From positions 60,033 to 124,032 of the forward strand of contig WRPH01000016.1 in the NCBI GenBank assembly GCA_009773375.1: a DNA stretch of 64,000 nt, read 5' to 3'. Within the stretch, counting starts at the first letter, position 1, and each line of letters starts with the position of its first letter. This document shows positions 10,370-19,781 of this stretch, piece by piece. The position numbers and the translations under genes were made by a program. This DNA is from Paracoccaceae bacterium (GTDB lineage: Bacteria; Pseudomonadota; Alphaproteobacteria; Rhodobacterales; Rhodobacteraceae). The notes beneath the pieces are model-generated. The model worked only from the letters and a program-made list of their open reading frames with translations. It was not told the origin of the DNA and ran no database searches.

Positions 10370-11548
10370 CTAGATTGAGATATAATTCAACATTTCGCCT
10401 GTCCGGCGCGCCGGATCGTTCATCGGGCGGATCAGCAGCGCGTCGGCTTCGGTCAGAATCGACAGCAGCGCCGAGTCTTGCCGCTCAAACGGGGTGATGG
10501 TTTGCGCGCCATCCACCACCGACAGCCGCGCGCGCATGTAGTGGCTGCGCGGGCCGTTGGCGGGTTGATCGCTGCCAAGCCGGGCTGTCAGAATTTGCGG
10601 CAGGCTGGGCAGGCCGAGCATGGCTTTCAGCATCGGCACCAGAAACAGATGGCCGCAGACGATGGCGGAAACCGGGTTGCCGGGCAGGCCAAGCATCGGA
10701 ATTCCAAGCACTTTCCCGGCCATCAATGGCTTGCCGGGGCGCATGGCAATCTTCCAGAAGGCGCGTTCCAACCCCAGATCGGTGGCGACTTTGCCAACCA
10801 GATCGTGATCGCCAACCGACGCGCCGCCGATGGTCACAATCAGATCCGCGCCTTCCGTCAGGCCGAAAACCGTGCGCAGCGAGGCCTCGTTGTCGCGCGC
10901 GATCGGCAGCATCCGCGCCTCGCCACCGACGGATTCAATCATGGCGGCAAGCGCGAAGGCGTTGGAGGCGATGATCTGATCGGGGCCGGGAACCTCACCG
11001 GGCATCACCAGCTCGTCGCCGGTGGCGATCAGGGCGACGACGGGGCGGCGACGGACGGTCACCTGCGGCACGTTCATCGCGGCAAGCAAGGCCAGATCGT
11101 TAGGGCGCAGCAGGCGCGGCGCAAGCGGCTGGCCTTTGGCGAAATCCTGTCCCATCGGGCGTATATTGGCATCGGCCAAGGCTGCGGCGGTCAGGGTGAT
11201 CTGGTCGCCGCGGACGCTGATGTCTTCCTGAATAGCAACTGTCACACCGCCTGCGGGCACCGGCGCGCCGGTGAAGATGCGGGTGGCCTGATGTGGTTGC
11301 AGCGTGCCGGTAAAGCCGTGGCCCGCGCCGGCCTCGCCGATGACGGTAAAGCGGTCACCGACTGCCCCCGCACGGCCCAGGGCGTAGCCGTCCATCGCAC
11401 TGGCGGGAAACGGCGGTTGCGTCAGTTGCGCGGTGGCGGCGGTGGTCATCACCCGGCCATTGGCGTGGCGCAAGGCGATGGTTTCGGTGCCGAGCGGTGT
11501 GGCAAGGGCCAGGCAGCGGGCGAGCGCTTCTTCAACCGTGATCATCAC
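10370..11548 (-). CDS. moeA: Molybdopterin molybdenumtransferase MoeA
   Basis: A 392-residue enzyme that inserts molybdate into adenylylated molybdopterin, the last step of Mo-cofactor synthesis. Family marks are SAMDGYA near residue 52, ATGDELV near 177, the MoCF block GGASVGDHD near 242, and GLPGNPVS near 293. Its stop and the start of moaC interlock (ATGA at 11545-11548), so moaC and moeA are co-translated. The linkage to trp genes and lexA is typical of Rhodobacterales. It would serve the molybdenum hydroxylase at the left edge of the window, among others. Confidence 0.96.
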   Translation of the reverse strand: MMITVEEALARCLALATPLGTETIALRHANGRVMTTAATAQLTQPPFPASAMDGYALGRAGAVGDRFTVIGEAGAGHGFTGTLQPHQATRIFTGAPVPAGGVTVAIQEDISVRGDQITLTAAALADANIRPMGQDFAKGQPLAPRLLRPNDLALLAAMNVPQVTVRRRPVVALIATGDELVMPGEVPGPDQIIASNAFALAAMIESVGGEARMLPIARDNEASLRTVFGLTEGADLIVTIGGASVGDHDLVGKVATDLGLERAFWKIAMRPGKPLMAGKVLGIPMLGLPGNPVSAIVCGHLFLVPMLKAMLGLPSLPQILTARLGSDQPANGPRSHYMRARLSVVDGAQTITPFERQDSALLSILTEADALLIRPMNDPARRTGEMLNYISI

Positions 11549-12018
11549 CTTGCCTCGTAACGTCCTGATTTTCCGCCATCTTTCAGGATAAGCCGGATAC
11601 CTTCGATTGACATGGATTTCTCAACCGCCTTGACCATATCGTAGATCGTCAGGCACGCGACCGATACGGCAGTCAGCGCCTCCATTTCCACCCCGGTCTG
11701 GCCGCCGGTTTTCACCGTGGCCTCGACGATGATGCCGGGCAGGTTGGCATCTGGGGTCAGATCGAGCGCAACCTTGGTGATCGGCAGCGGGTGGCAGAGC
11801 GGGATCAGATCGGCGGTTTTCTTCGCCGCCATGATGCCTGCAAGCCGCGCCACGCCCAGAACATCGCCCTTCTTGGCGCGGCCTTCGGTGATCAGCGCCA
11901 AGGTTTCGGCCGTCATTTTCACCGCACCGCGTGCCACAGCGACCCGCGCCGTCACCGGCTTATCCGAAACATCGACCATATGGGCGTGGCCGTGATCGTC
12001 GAAATGGCTCAGGCTCAT
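11545..12018 (-). CDS. moaC: Cyclic pyranopterin monophosphate synthase MoaC
   Basis: A 157-residue protein making cyclic pyranopterin monophosphate in Mo-cofactor synthesis. The conserved [10 protein letters not shown] (residues 71-80), [20 protein letters not shown] (residues 109-128) and KSGR near the end match the family. The start overlaps trpC by 4 bases and the end overlaps moeA by 4 bases, so it sits in a tightly coupled operon. Confidence 0.97.
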   Translation of the reverse strand: MSLSHFDDHGHAHMVDVSDKPVTARVAVARGAVKMTAETLALITEGRAKKGDVLGVARLAGIMAAKKTADLIPLCHPLPITKVALDLTPDANLPGIIVEATVKTGGQTGVEMEALTAVSVACLTIYDMVKAVEKSMSIEGIRLILKDGGKSGRYEAR

Positions 12019-12827
12019 ACGCCGCCCTCGCCGGTCAGCGGTTTGGCAAGGATGGCGCGGGTGGCGGCGGCGACGTCAGCTTGCCGCATCAGCGCCTCGC
12101 CGATCAGGAAGCAGCGCGCGCCGTAAGCGGCCACGTCGGCCAGATCGGCAGGGGTGAACAACCCGCTTTCCGACACGATCAGCCGATCTTCGGGCACATG
12201 CCGGGCCAGCTGCCGCGTGGTTTCCAGCGTGACATCGAAGGTGTGCAGGTTGCGGTTGTTGATGCCCATCAGTGGCGATTTCAGCAGGCAGGCGCGATCC
12301 AGTTCGGCGCGGTCGTGGACTTCGAGCAGCACATCCATGCCCTGTTCAAAGGCGGCGGCCTCCAGTTCGGCGGCTTGCGCGTCGGAAACCGAAGCAAGGA
12401 TGATCAGGATGCAATCGGCATGCAGGGCGCGGGCCTCGACCACCTGATAGGGGTCGTAGATGAAATCCTTGCGCAGGCAGGGCAAGCTTGTGGCAAGCGA
12501 GGCTTCGGTCAGGAAAGCATCATCCCCCTGAAACGACGGCGCGTCGGTCAGCACGGAAAGGCAGGTCGCGCCACCTGCCTCATAGGCCTTTGCAAGCTCT
12601 GCCGGATGAAAGTCGGCACGGATCAAGCCTTTGGACGGGCTGGCCTTTTTGATCTCGGCGATCAGGCCATAACCGCTGAGGGCTGCTTCGGACAATGCCT
12701 TGGCAAAACCGCGCGGGGCAGGTGCTGAACGCGCGGCCTCTGCCAGTTGCGCTAACGGGCGGGCGGCTTTGCGGGCTGCGACTTCTTCCAGTTTGTAGGC
12801 TTTGATGCGGTCAAGAATCGTGGTCAT
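12015..12827 (-). CDS. trpC: Indole-3-glycerol-phosphate synthase
   Basis: A 270-residue TIM-barrel enzyme that closes the indole ring in tryptophan synthesis. Visible motifs are [12 protein letters not shown] (residues 56-67), [12 protein letters not shown] near 118, and the phosphate-binding VSESGLF region with CFLIGEALM near the end. It stands between trpD (54-base gap) and moaC (4-base overlap). It is monofunctional, with no fused TrpF domain. Confidence 0.97.
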   Translation of the reverse strand: MTTILDRIKAYKLEEVAARKAARPLAQLAEAARSAPAPRGFAKALSEAALSGYGLIAEIKKASPSKGLIRADFHPAELAKAYEAGGATCLSVLTDAPSFQGDDAFLTEASLATSLPCLRKDFIYDPYQVVEARALHADCILIILASVSDAQAAELEAAAFEQGMDVLLEVHDRAELDRACLLKSPLMGINNRNLHTFDVTLETTRQLARHVPEDRLIVSESGLFTPADLADVAAYGARCFLIGEALMRQADVAAATRAILAKPLTGEGGV

Positions 12828-12881
12828 GCGGTCGCCTTGTCAAAGGGGCTTTGGGGGCGGGTCAGGCCATAAGCTGGCAGG

Positions 12882-13895
12882 TCAGGCATTGGTCAGGCGG
12901 CGCAGCGCGTCGATCTTTGCCCTGGCGGCACCCGAGTCGATGGAATGGCGGGCAAGATCAACGCCTTCCTTCAGGTTTGTCACCTTGTCGGCCACCACCA
13001 ATGCCGCCGCGGCGTTCAGCAACACCGCATCGCGGAAGCCGCCTTTCGCCCCTTCCAGCAGGGCGCGGAAGGCGACGGCGTTTTCGGCAGGGGTGCCGCC
13101 CTGAATGGCCTCAAAGGCGTAGACCGGCAGGCCCGCATCTTCGGGGTGCAGGGTAAATTCACGCACAGCACCGTTTTCCAGCGCGGCCACGGCGGTGGGT
13201 GCGGCAATCGAAATCTCATCCGAGCCGTCGCCGCCATGCACCAGCCAAGCCTTTTCCGACCCCAGGGTAAGCAGGGTTTCGGCCATCGGGCGGATCAGCG
13301 CGGGCGAAAATGCCCCGGTCAACTGGCGTTTGACGCCTGCGGGGTTGGTCAGCGGGCCAAGGATGTTGAAGATCGTGCGGGTGCCGAGTTCGGCGCGAAC
13401 CGGGGCAACATGGCGGGTGGCCGGGTGGTGCATCGGGGCCATCATGAAGCCGATCCCGGCCTCGTGCAGGCAGGTCTCGACGATATCGGGGCCGACCATC
13501 ACGTTCAGCCCCATCTCGGTCAGCGCATCGGCGGCACCGGATTTCGACGACAGGTTGCGGTTGCCATGTTTGGCGACCACAACCCCTGCGCCAGCCACCA
13601 CAAAGGCAGTGGCGGTCGAGATATTCAGCGTGCCCTTGCCATCGCCGCCGGTGCCAACGATATCGATCGCGCCCGCAGGGGCCTTCACCGGGTTGCATCT
13701 GGACCGCATCACCGTTGCGGCGGCGGCGTATTCATCCACGGTTTCGCCGCGCACCCGCAGCGCCATCAGGAAACCCCCCATCTGCGCCGGGGTCGCGGCC
13801 CCTTCGAACAAAGCGCCAAACGCCGCTTCGGCCTCGGCACGGGTCAGCGCACGGGTGGCGGCGACGCCGATCAGCGGTTTGAGAATATCGCTCAT
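12882..13895 (-). CDS. trpD: Anthranilate phosphoribosyltransferase
   Basis: A 337-residue enzyme that adds phosphoribose to anthranilate. The PRPP-binding motif [14 protein letters not shown] (near residue 80), [15 protein letters not shown] (near 107) and [10 protein letters not shown] (near 177) are conserved. It is not fused to TrpG, unlike the enterobacterial protein. The start overlaps trpG by 4 bases, so trpG and trpD are coupled. Confidence 0.97.
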   Translation of the reverse strand: MSDILKPLIGVAATRALTRAEAEAAFGALFEGAATPAQMGGFLMALRVRGETVDEYAAAATVMRSRCNPVKAPAGAIDIVGTGGDGKGTLNISTATAFVVAGAGVVVAKHGNRNLSSKSGAADALTEMGLNVMVGPDIVETCLHEAGIGFMMAPMHHPATRHVAPVRAELGTRTIFNILGPLTNPAGVKRQLTGAFSPALIRPMAETLLTLGSEKAWLVHGGDGSDEISIAAPTAVAALENGAVREFTLHPEDAGLPVYAFEAIQGGTPAENAVAFRALLEGAKGGFRDAVLLNAAAALVVADKVTNLKEGVDLARHSIDSGAARAKIDALRRLTNA

Positions 13896-14479
13896 GCGGG
13901 CACCCCGGATTTGGCGGAGTCGAGGAAGTTCTTCAGCAACTGGTGGCCGTGTTCCGAGGCGATGGATTCGGGGTGAAACTGCACACCCTCGATCAGCTTT
14001 TCGCGGTGGCGCAGCCCCATGATGGTGCCATCTTCCAGCCAGGCGGTGACCTCCAGACAGTCGGGCAAGCTTTCGCGTTCAACCACCAGCGAGTGATAGC
14101 GCGTCGCCAGAAACGGCGAGGGCAGGCCGCGGAACATGCCCTTGCCGGCATGGTGCATCGCGCCCATCTTGCCATGCACGATTTCATGGCAGCGGATCAC
14201 TTTACCGCCAAACGCCTCGCCAATGGTCTGATGGCCAAGGCAAACCCCCAGCAGCGGCACATTGGCGGCGGCGGCAGCCTTGGTCAGCGGAATACAGATC
14301 CCGGCCTGCGCCGGATCGCAGGGGCCGGGCGACAGCACGATCAGCTCGGGCTTCAGCGCCAGCGCATCCTGCACCGACATCGCATCATTGCGCACCACCT
14401 GCACATCCGCGCCCAACTCGCCCAGATAATGCACGAGGTTGTAGGTGAAGCTGTCATAGTTGTCGATGAGCAGGAGCAT
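13892..14479 (-). CDS. trpG: Anthranilate synthase component II (glutamine amidotransferase)
   Basis: A 195-residue class I glutamine amidotransferase giving ammonia to TrpE. The triad is in GVCLGHQ (Cys) and [10 protein letters not shown] (His, Glu). ATG 14479 gives the family start [16 protein letters not shown]; the longer open frame to 14551 adds unrelated residues. The gene may also serve as PabA for p-aminobenzoate. It leads the trpG-D-C-moaC-moeA-lexA run, while its partner trpE lies 1.8 kb away past a gene on the other strand. Confidence 0.96.
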   Translation of the reverse strand: MLLLIDNYDSFTYNLVHYLGELGADVQVVRNDAMSVQDALALKPELIVLSPGPCDPAQAGICIPLTKAAAAANVPLLGVCLGHQTIGEAFGGKVIRCHEIVHGKMGAMHHAGKGMFRGLPSPFLATRYHSLVVERESLPDCLEVTAWLEDGTIMGLRHREKLIEGVQFHPESIASEHGHQLLKNFLDSAKSGVPA

Positions 14480-14625
14480 CTTGCAGGGTCCGGGCGGAAA
14501 AGGGATGAAGGCGGCGGCGGTTCGGTCTATAGAAAGCCAAAGCGTTCGCATGGCTGTCTATAGATGGGCCTAGCGGCAAAGGGGCGTCAAGGGCAAGTGG
14601 CGTCGAATTACGGTTGGAGGCTGGT

Positions 14626-16038
14626 GTGATCCGGAATTTCGTGACGGGGATCGTGGTGGGTGGTGTGGTCGCAGCGGTCGGGCTGGGGGTGGTTTCGCAA
14701 CTCGCGCCGCTGCCCGTCGTGCAGGTGGCCGCGAATGCGCCTGCCAAACCAGAGCCTGCCCCGGTCAAGTTGGAAGAGGCAGCACCTGACAAGCAGACGG
14801 ACGCGCCTGTGCTACCTGAGCAGGCGGCTGAAACCGCCCCGGAGCCGGAAAAGCCCGCTGTTGTTGCAGCTGACCCCGCCGCACCGAAACCGGCTGTCGC
14901 TGATGAACCCGCCGCACCGCAGCCGAAAGCGGTGGTTGAGGCGCCACCAGCGCCCGCCATGCCGCAGGCCGGGCAGGCCGCGCCTGATGTCGTTGTTGCG
15001 GCAGAGCTTGCGCCTGCAAAGCCCGTGGCGGAGCCGTTGCCGCAGATCGAGGCGGCGGATGCCCCCCCGGCCCCCGCCGATCTGCCGCCCCCTGCCGCCC
15101 CCGAAACGGATGAGACGCTGCTCAATCCCGCTCCGGCTGCAGAACCCGCCCCGCCCACCGCAATCACGCTGGATCCGCCACCCGAACCGGCCCCGGCTCC
15201 AGACCTGCCGACATCGCTGCAAACCGATCCGGCTGCGGTGTTGCAGCCCAGCACCGGGCTTGATAAAACCGTCGATGGCGTGAAGGTGGGCCGCTTGCCC
15301 AGCATCGCCGCCCCGACCGAACCTGCGGCTGAAGGTGCCGAGCCAAGCCCGCCTGCGCAAGATACCCGCCCGCTGGCGCGCTTTGCCCGCAGTTTCCAGA
15401 ATGATGCAGGCAAGCCGCTGTTTGCGGTCTTGCTGCTGGATACCGGGGCCGCCGATCTGGACCGCGCCCGGCTGGCGGCGCTGCCGTTTCCGGTAACCTT
15501 CGTGATTGACCCGCTCGACCCCGCCGCCGATGCCGCCGAGGCGATCTACCGGGCCGCCGGGCAAGAGGTGGTAATGCTTGCTGCGGGCATTCCGGAAGGG
15601 GCCACCGCCGCCGATCTGGAGCAGACCTTTCAGGCCAACGCCGCCGTGCTGGATCAATCGGTGGCAGTGATGGATCTGGGCCGCAGCGGCTTTCAGGATA
15701 ACCGGCCGCTGGCGACGCAAGTGGTGCCGCTGATCAAGCAACAGGGGCGCGGGCTGATCACCTTCGACAAGGGGCTGAACGCGGCGGATCAGGTGGCGCG
15801 GCGCGACGGCGTGGCGGCGGCGGTGATCTTCCGCGATCTGGATGCCGAGGGTGAAGATACCCCGCTGATCCGCCGCTACCTTGACCGCGCGGCGTTCAAG
15901 GCGGCGCAAGACGGGCGGGTGGTGGTGCTGGGCTCGACCCGGCCTGAAACCGTCGCCGCGCTGATGGAGTGGACGCTGGAGGGCCGCGCCTCTGCCGTGG
16001 CGCTGGCACCGGTTTCGGCGGTGCTGGTGGTGAAGTAA
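14626..16038 (+). CDS. Divergent polysaccharide deacetylase family protein (YibQ-like)
   Basis: About 470 residues. An N-terminal membrane anchor (residues 1-24, IRNFVTGIVVGGVVAAVGLG) is followed by a very Pro/Ala/Glu-rich periplasmic linker to about residue 215. A C-terminal catalytic-type domain (about 245-470) has the family features PVTFVIDPLDP, MLAAGIPEGA and GLITFDKGLNAAD. The family resembles polysaccharide deacetylases but lacks the full metal triad, and its role is uncertain. GTG 14626 is preferred, with GGAGG a few bases upstream; TTG 14614 is an alternative. It sits alone on the plus strand between trpG and trpE, as seen in other Rhodobacterales. Confidence 0.82.
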   Translation: MIRNFVTGIVVGGVVAAVGLGVVSQLAPLPVVQVAANAPAKPEPAPVKLEEAAPDKQTDAPVLPEQAAETAPEPEKPAVVAADPAAPKPAVADEPAAPQPKAVVEAPPAPAMPQAGQAAPDVVVAAELAPAKPVAEPLPQIEAADAPPAPADLPPPAAPETDETLLNPAPAAEPAPPTAITLDPPPEPAPAPDLPTSLQTDPAAVLQPSTGLDKTVDGVKVGRLPSIAAPTEPAAEGAEPSPPAQDTRPLARFARSFQNDAGKPLFAVLLLDTGAADLDRARLAALPFPVTFVIDPLDPAADAAEAIYRAAGQEVVMLAAGIPEGATAADLEQTFQANAAVLDQSVAVMDLGRSGFQDNRPLATQVVPLIKQQGRGLITFDKGLNAADQVARRDGVAAAVIFRDLDAEGEDTPLIRRYLDRAAFKAAQDGRVVVLGSTRPETVAALMEWTLEGRASAVALAPVSAVLVVK

Positions 16039-16039
16039 G

Positions 16040-16059
16040 GCTGTCCACATGTGGACAGC
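16040..16059. repeat. Perfect 20-bp palindrome
   Basis: GCTGTCCACATGTGGACAGC, two bases after the stop of the deacetylase-like gene. It has no loop and no T-run on either side, so it is a poor terminator. A protein-binding site is possible. Confidence 0.6.
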
Positions 16060-16128
16060 TGGTCTGATCCAAGGAAATCAAGGGCTTGGTCTGGGATTGT
16101 TAACATTTTGGCAAGCTTTGCCAGACGG

Positions 16129-16150
16129 CTTCATCTTGGCCTAAATACTC
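16129..16150 (-). repeat. Post-gene motif, copy 1 (trpE side)
   Basis: On the minus strand: GAGTATTT, two bases, GCCAAGATGAAG. The same 22-bp element with the same two-base gap occurs on the plus strand at 28005-28026, also just after a gene. A 15-bp dyad TGGCAAGCTTTGCCA (16109-16123) follows. Confidence 0.6.
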
Positions 16151-16171
16151 AAATCCCACCGCCACGGCGTT

Positions 16172-16260
16172 CCTGCAAGCGGTAAACCGGGCGCGAGGTA
16201 GGGTGTGTGAAAGCCCGGTTTGCGCGCAGCGGAAACCGGGTGTCACGCACCGCTTGCAGG
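16172..16260 (-). terminator. Nested hairpin structure after trpE
   Basis: Outer arms CCTGCAAGCGGT (16172-16183) and ACCGCTTGCAGG (16249-16260) are perfectly complementary. Inside, AAACCGGGC (16184-16192), GCCCGGTTT (16213-16221) and AAACCGGG (16233-16240) give two mutually exclusive stems. GTGTGTGA (16203-16210) can also pair with TCACGCAC (16243-16250). The structure begins one base past the trpE stop, between convergent genes. A terminator or mRNA-protecting structure is likely; a repeated mobile element is the alternative. Confidence 0.55.
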
Positions 16261-16261
16261 C

Positions 16262-17770
16262 TCAGAGATTGCCCTTGCGGGTGAACATGCCGGCGTCTTC
16301 GGCGGCGCGGCGCAGGGCACGGGATTTGTTGACGGTTTCCTGATATTCTGCTTCGGGGTCGCTGTCATAGACTACGCCGCCGCCAGCCTGAATATACAGG
16401 GTTTCCTCCTTCAACACCGCCGTGCGCAGCGCGATGCAGAAATCCATCTCGCCGTTGGCGGCGAAATAGCCGACGCCGCCGCCATAGACGCCGCGCTTTT
16501 CCGGCTCCAGCTCGTCGATGATTTCCATCGCGCGCACCTTCGGCGCGCCCGAGACCGTGCCCGCAGGCAGGCCCGCCAGCAGCGCTGACAGCGCGTCTTC
16601 GCCATCGGCAATCTGGCCGACGACGTTGGAGACGATGTGCATGACATGGCTGTAGCGTTCGATGATGAATTGCTCGGTCGGGTGGACGCTGCCGATCTTG
16701 GCAACACGACCGACATCGTTGCGGCCCAGATCGAGCAGCATCAGATGTTCCGCCAGTTCCTTCTTGTCGGCCAGCAGGTCAAGTTCCAGCGCCTTGTCTT
16801 CCTCGGGCGTGGCACCGCGCATCCGGGTGCCCGCGATCGGGCGGACGGTGACTTCACCATCGCGCAGCCGCACAAGGATTTCCGGGCTGGCGCCGATGAC
16901 CTGAAAGCCGCCGAAGTTGAAAAAGAACATGAACGGCGACGGGTTGGTGCGGCGCAAGGACCGATAGAGCGCGAAGGGCGGCAGTTCGAACCGCTGTTTC
17001 CAGCGCTGCGACGGCACCACCTGAAAGATGTCACCGGCGCGGATATAGTCTTTCGCCTTTTCCACCGCGGCCTTGTAGCCTTCGTGGCTGAAGTTTGATT
17101 CCATCTCGCCAACGGTTGCAGATTCGCCCAGATCGCGCTGTGCGGCCGGGGCGCGGTCGAGATCGCGCAGGGCATCCATCACCCGTTCGGCGGCCTGCGC
17201 GTAAGCCGCGCGCGCCGACAGGCCAGAGGCGGCCCAGGCCGGGGCAACCAGCGTCACCTCGCCCTTGACGCCATCGAGCACCGCCACGACGGAAGGCCGC
17301 ATCAGCACCGCGTCGGGCAGGCCCAGCGGATCGGGGTTGATGTTGGGCAGGTGTTCGACCAGCCGGATCATGTCATAGCCAAGATAGCCGAACAGGCCCG
17401 ACGCAATCGCGGGCAGGCCTTCGGGCAGATCAATCCGGCTTTCAGCGATCAGCGCGCGCATGCTGTCCAACGGATGCCCCGGCAGGGCGGTGAAAGCCTG
17501 CGGGTCAAACCGGGCTTCGCGGTTGATCGAGGCGGTTTCGCCGTGGCAGCGCCAGATCAGATCGGGCTTCATGCCGACCACTGAATAACGGCCGCGCACC
17601 TCGCCGCCCGTCACCGATTCCAGCATGAAAGTATCGCTGCGGGCTTCGGCCAGTTTCAGCATCAGGCTGACCGGCGTGTCCAGATCGGCGGCAAGCCGGG
17701 CGTAAACCAGCTGGTTCTTGCCCTGCGCCCAAGCGCGTTCAAAATCGTCAAAGGCGGGCAGAAGTTTCAT
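16262..17770 (-). CDS. trpE: Anthranilate synthase component I
   Basis: A 502-residue chorismate-using enzyme, first step of tryptophan synthesis, working with TrpG. The C-terminal domain shows FQVVPSQRW, NPSPFMFFF, RPIAGTRMRG, LLDLGRNDVGRVA and PAGTVSGAPKVRAMEII. The N-terminal LMLKLAEARSDTFMLESV segment carries the region where Trp feedback inhibition occurs in this family. It starts 9 bases after the PpiD-like gene ends and is probably co-transcribed with it. No leader peptide with tandem Trp codons is visible between the two genes. Confidence 0.97.
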   Translation of the reverse strand: MKLLPAFDDFERAWAQGKNQLVYARLAADLDTPVSLMLKLAEARSDTFMLESVTGGEVRGRYSVVGMKPDLIWRCHGETASINREARFDPQAFTALPGHPLDSMRALIAESRIDLPEGLPAIASGLFGYLGYDMIRLVEHLPNINPDPLGLPDAVLMRPSVVAVLDGVKGEVTLVAPAWAASGLSARAAYAQAAERVMDALRDLDRAPAAQRDLGESATVGEMESNFSHEGYKAAVEKAKDYIRAGDIFQVVPSQRWKQRFELPPFALYRSLRRTNPSPFMFFFNFGGFQVIGASPEILVRLRDGEVTVRPIAGTRMRGATPEEDKALELDLLADKKELAEHLMLLDLGRNDVGRVAKIGSVHPTEQFIIERYSHVMHIVSNVVGQIADGEDALSALLAGLPAGTVSGAPKVRAMEIIDELEPEKRGVYGGGVGYFAANGEMDFCIALRTAVLKEETLYIQAGGGVVYDSDPEAEYQETVNKSRALRRAAEDAGMFTRKGNL

Positions 17771-17779
17771 CGCTGCCCC

Positions 17780-19660
17780 TTACTGGCCAAGTTGCGCGTG
17801 CACGGCGTTGATCGCTGCCTGATCCAGGGTGATCCCGGCTTCGGCTGTCAAGGCGGTGGTGTAAAGTGCCATCACGTCTTCGGAAATCGCGCGGGCGGCG
17901 TTGATCGTGATCGCCTCGCGCAGGGTCTTGGCGTCTTCGCTGTCGGTGGCGGCGGCGGTGACGGTGGTCAGTTTCACCAGCGCGGCAAAGCCGGGGGTCT
18001 CGATCAGGCGGACCTCGTTCGGGGCCATTTCGAACACGGCGGTCAGCAGCTCGGGCGGGGTGTCTTTCACCAGACCCTGACGGTCGATCTGCGCGGTGCG
18101 TTCGACGATGCCATGCGCGCCAAGGCTGGCCCCGGCTTCGACGGCGGTCTTGATCGTCGCGGCTGCGGCGGCGAGCGCCTTGGCGAGGGCTTCGGCGTGG
18201 ACGGCGGCGGCGACCTGATCCTTCACCGTATCAAACGGGCGCGGGGTCGGCGGGATGATGCTGTCGAGTTGCAGCGCGACAAGGCCGCCGTCTTCGAGCA
18301 GGATGGCTTCGGGGAAATCGCCCTCGGCCAGTTTGTCGGCGGCTTCGCGGAAGGCTTTGTAGTCGGTGATGGTGTCGTTGTCGGCGGCCCCGGCGGCATA
18401 ATCGGTGCTGGCCAGCGTCATGCCTTGTTCTTTGGCAAGATCGGTCAGGGCTGCGCCACCTGCAAGCAAGTCGTCGACGGCTTCAACCTTGTCGCCAATG
18501 GCTTTGCGGGCGGCTTCCAGCTGTTGTTCCTTGGCCAGATCGGGTTTGGCCTGTTCAAAGGTGGTTTCCTGCGCGGCCAGAATTGCGTTCATCCGGAACA
18601 GCGCCGGGCCGACATTGGATGCCAGCGGGCCGACCACGCCGGGGCTGGTCAGCGCGAACACCGCGTCGCCCGCAGCCCCCAGTTCGGATTTCGACACATC
18701 GCCCATATCGACATCATCCAGCGTCAGGTTGCGTTCAGCGACCAGCGTATCAAAGCTTTCACCGGCGTCGAGGCGGGCCTTTGCGGCGGCGGCGTCGGCT
18801 TCGGTGGCAAAGCCCAGCCGTTCGACAAGGCGCTTTTCCGGGATGACGTATTCGGACAGCTTGGCGTCATAGGCGGCTTGCAGCGCGGCCTCGTCGGTGG
18901 GCATGTCTTTCGCCAGATCGTCGGGCAGCAGCGCGACGTAGGAAATCCGCTTGGCCTCGGGGCGGGTGTAGGTGGCGATGTTGGCCTTGTAATAGGCGTC
19001 GAGTTCGGCATCGGTCGCGGCGGGCAGCGGGGTGGGCAGGCTGGCTTCGGTCAGGCGCAGCACCTCGAAGCCGCGCGTCTCGCCGGCCCAGTTGGCCAGC
19101 GTGTCGGTCAGCGCGGCGGGGGTGGTGATGCCCGAAGTGACTGCGGTTTGCAGCAGTTGCCGGGCGGTATCGGCGCGCAAGCCCTGTTCGTAGACCGCCT
19201 CGGTCAGGTTGTTGCGTTGCAGGATGTCGCGGTAGGCGGCGCGATCAAAGCCACCGGAAACGCTCTGGAATGACGCGATGCCAGACAGTTTTGCCGCCAC
19301 TGTCGCATCACCGACCGACAGGCCGATGCGGTCGGCCTCGTTATCCAGCGCGGTGCGGTTGATCACGCTTTGCAGCACTTGCCGGTCCAGCCCAAGCGCC
19401 TGCGCCTGCGCCAGACCGATCGGTTGGCCGACCTGCCGCGAGAAGGCATCCAGTTCCTGCCGCAGCGCGCTGGCATATTCGTTGACGTTGATCTCGCGAT
19501 CACCAACTGCGCCGATCGCGGTGACGCCGCCGCCGAAGTTGGTAACGCCAAAGCCGCCCAGACCTGCGATCAGCATCGCCATCAGAACCCAAACAATCAC
19601 CGATGCGCCACGGCGCTTTTTCTTCGGGGTGTCTTCGTCGGTATGCGGTGCCTTGGACAT
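17780..19660 (-). CDS. PpiD/SurA-like peptidyl-prolyl isomerase, membrane-anchored periplasmic chaperone
   Basis: About 626 residues. The opening is a charged segment (KKKRRG), then one membrane helix (residues 20-42, VIVWVLMAMLIAGLGGFGV). A SurA_N-type helical region follows (to about 160), then a parvulin-like part (about 240-370), then a long C-terminal region. The overall plan is that of PpiD, which helps fold exported proteins from the inner membrane. The parvulin core is poorly conserved, so enzyme activity is uncertain. ATG 19660 gives a start just before the charged segment. It is directly upstream of trpE on the same strand. Confidence 0.82.
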   Translation of the reverse strand: MSKAPHTDEDTPKKKRRGASVIVWVLMAMLIAGLGGFGVTNFGGGVTAIGAVGDREINVNEYASALRQELDAFSRQVGQPIGLAQAQALGLDRQVLQSVINRTALDNEADRIGLSVGDATVAAKLSGIASFQSVSGGFDRAAYRDILQRNNLTEAVYEQGLRADTARQLLQTAVTSGITTPAALTDTLANWAGETRGFEVLRLTEASLPTPLPAATDAELDAYYKANIATYTRPEAKRISYVALLPDDLAKDMPTDEAALQAAYDAKLSEYVIPEKRLVERLGFATEADAAAAKARLDAGESFDTLVAERNLTLDDVDMGDVSKSELGAAGDAVFALTSPGVVGPLASNVGPALFRMNAILAAQETTFEQAKPDLAKEQQLEAARKAIGDKVEAVDDLLAGGAALTDLAKEQGMTLASTDYAAGAADNDTITDYKAFREAADKLAEGDFPEAILLEDGGLVALQLDSIIPPTPRPFDTVKDQVAAAVHAEALAKALAAAAATIKTAVEAGASLGAHGIVERTAQIDRQGLVKDTPPELLTAVFEMAPNEVRLIETPGFAALVKLTTVTAAATDSEDAKTLREAITINAARAISEDVMALYTTALTAEAGITLDQAAINAVHAQLGQ

Positions 19661-19781
19661 CGGGTTGCCTGTCTGCAAAAGAGTTTGACCGCTTGTCTAA
19701 GCGGTTGCCGGGATGGGGGCAAGAGAGCGCTAAAGCGGGTTGCGGGGCGAATGTCTGCCTTCCTGTGAAGGCAATCCGCAC

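Noticed and set aside
17771..17779. Trp leader peptide and attenuator before trpE.
   Set aside because: Only 9 bases separate trpE from the upstream gene; there is no room for a leader with Trp codons.
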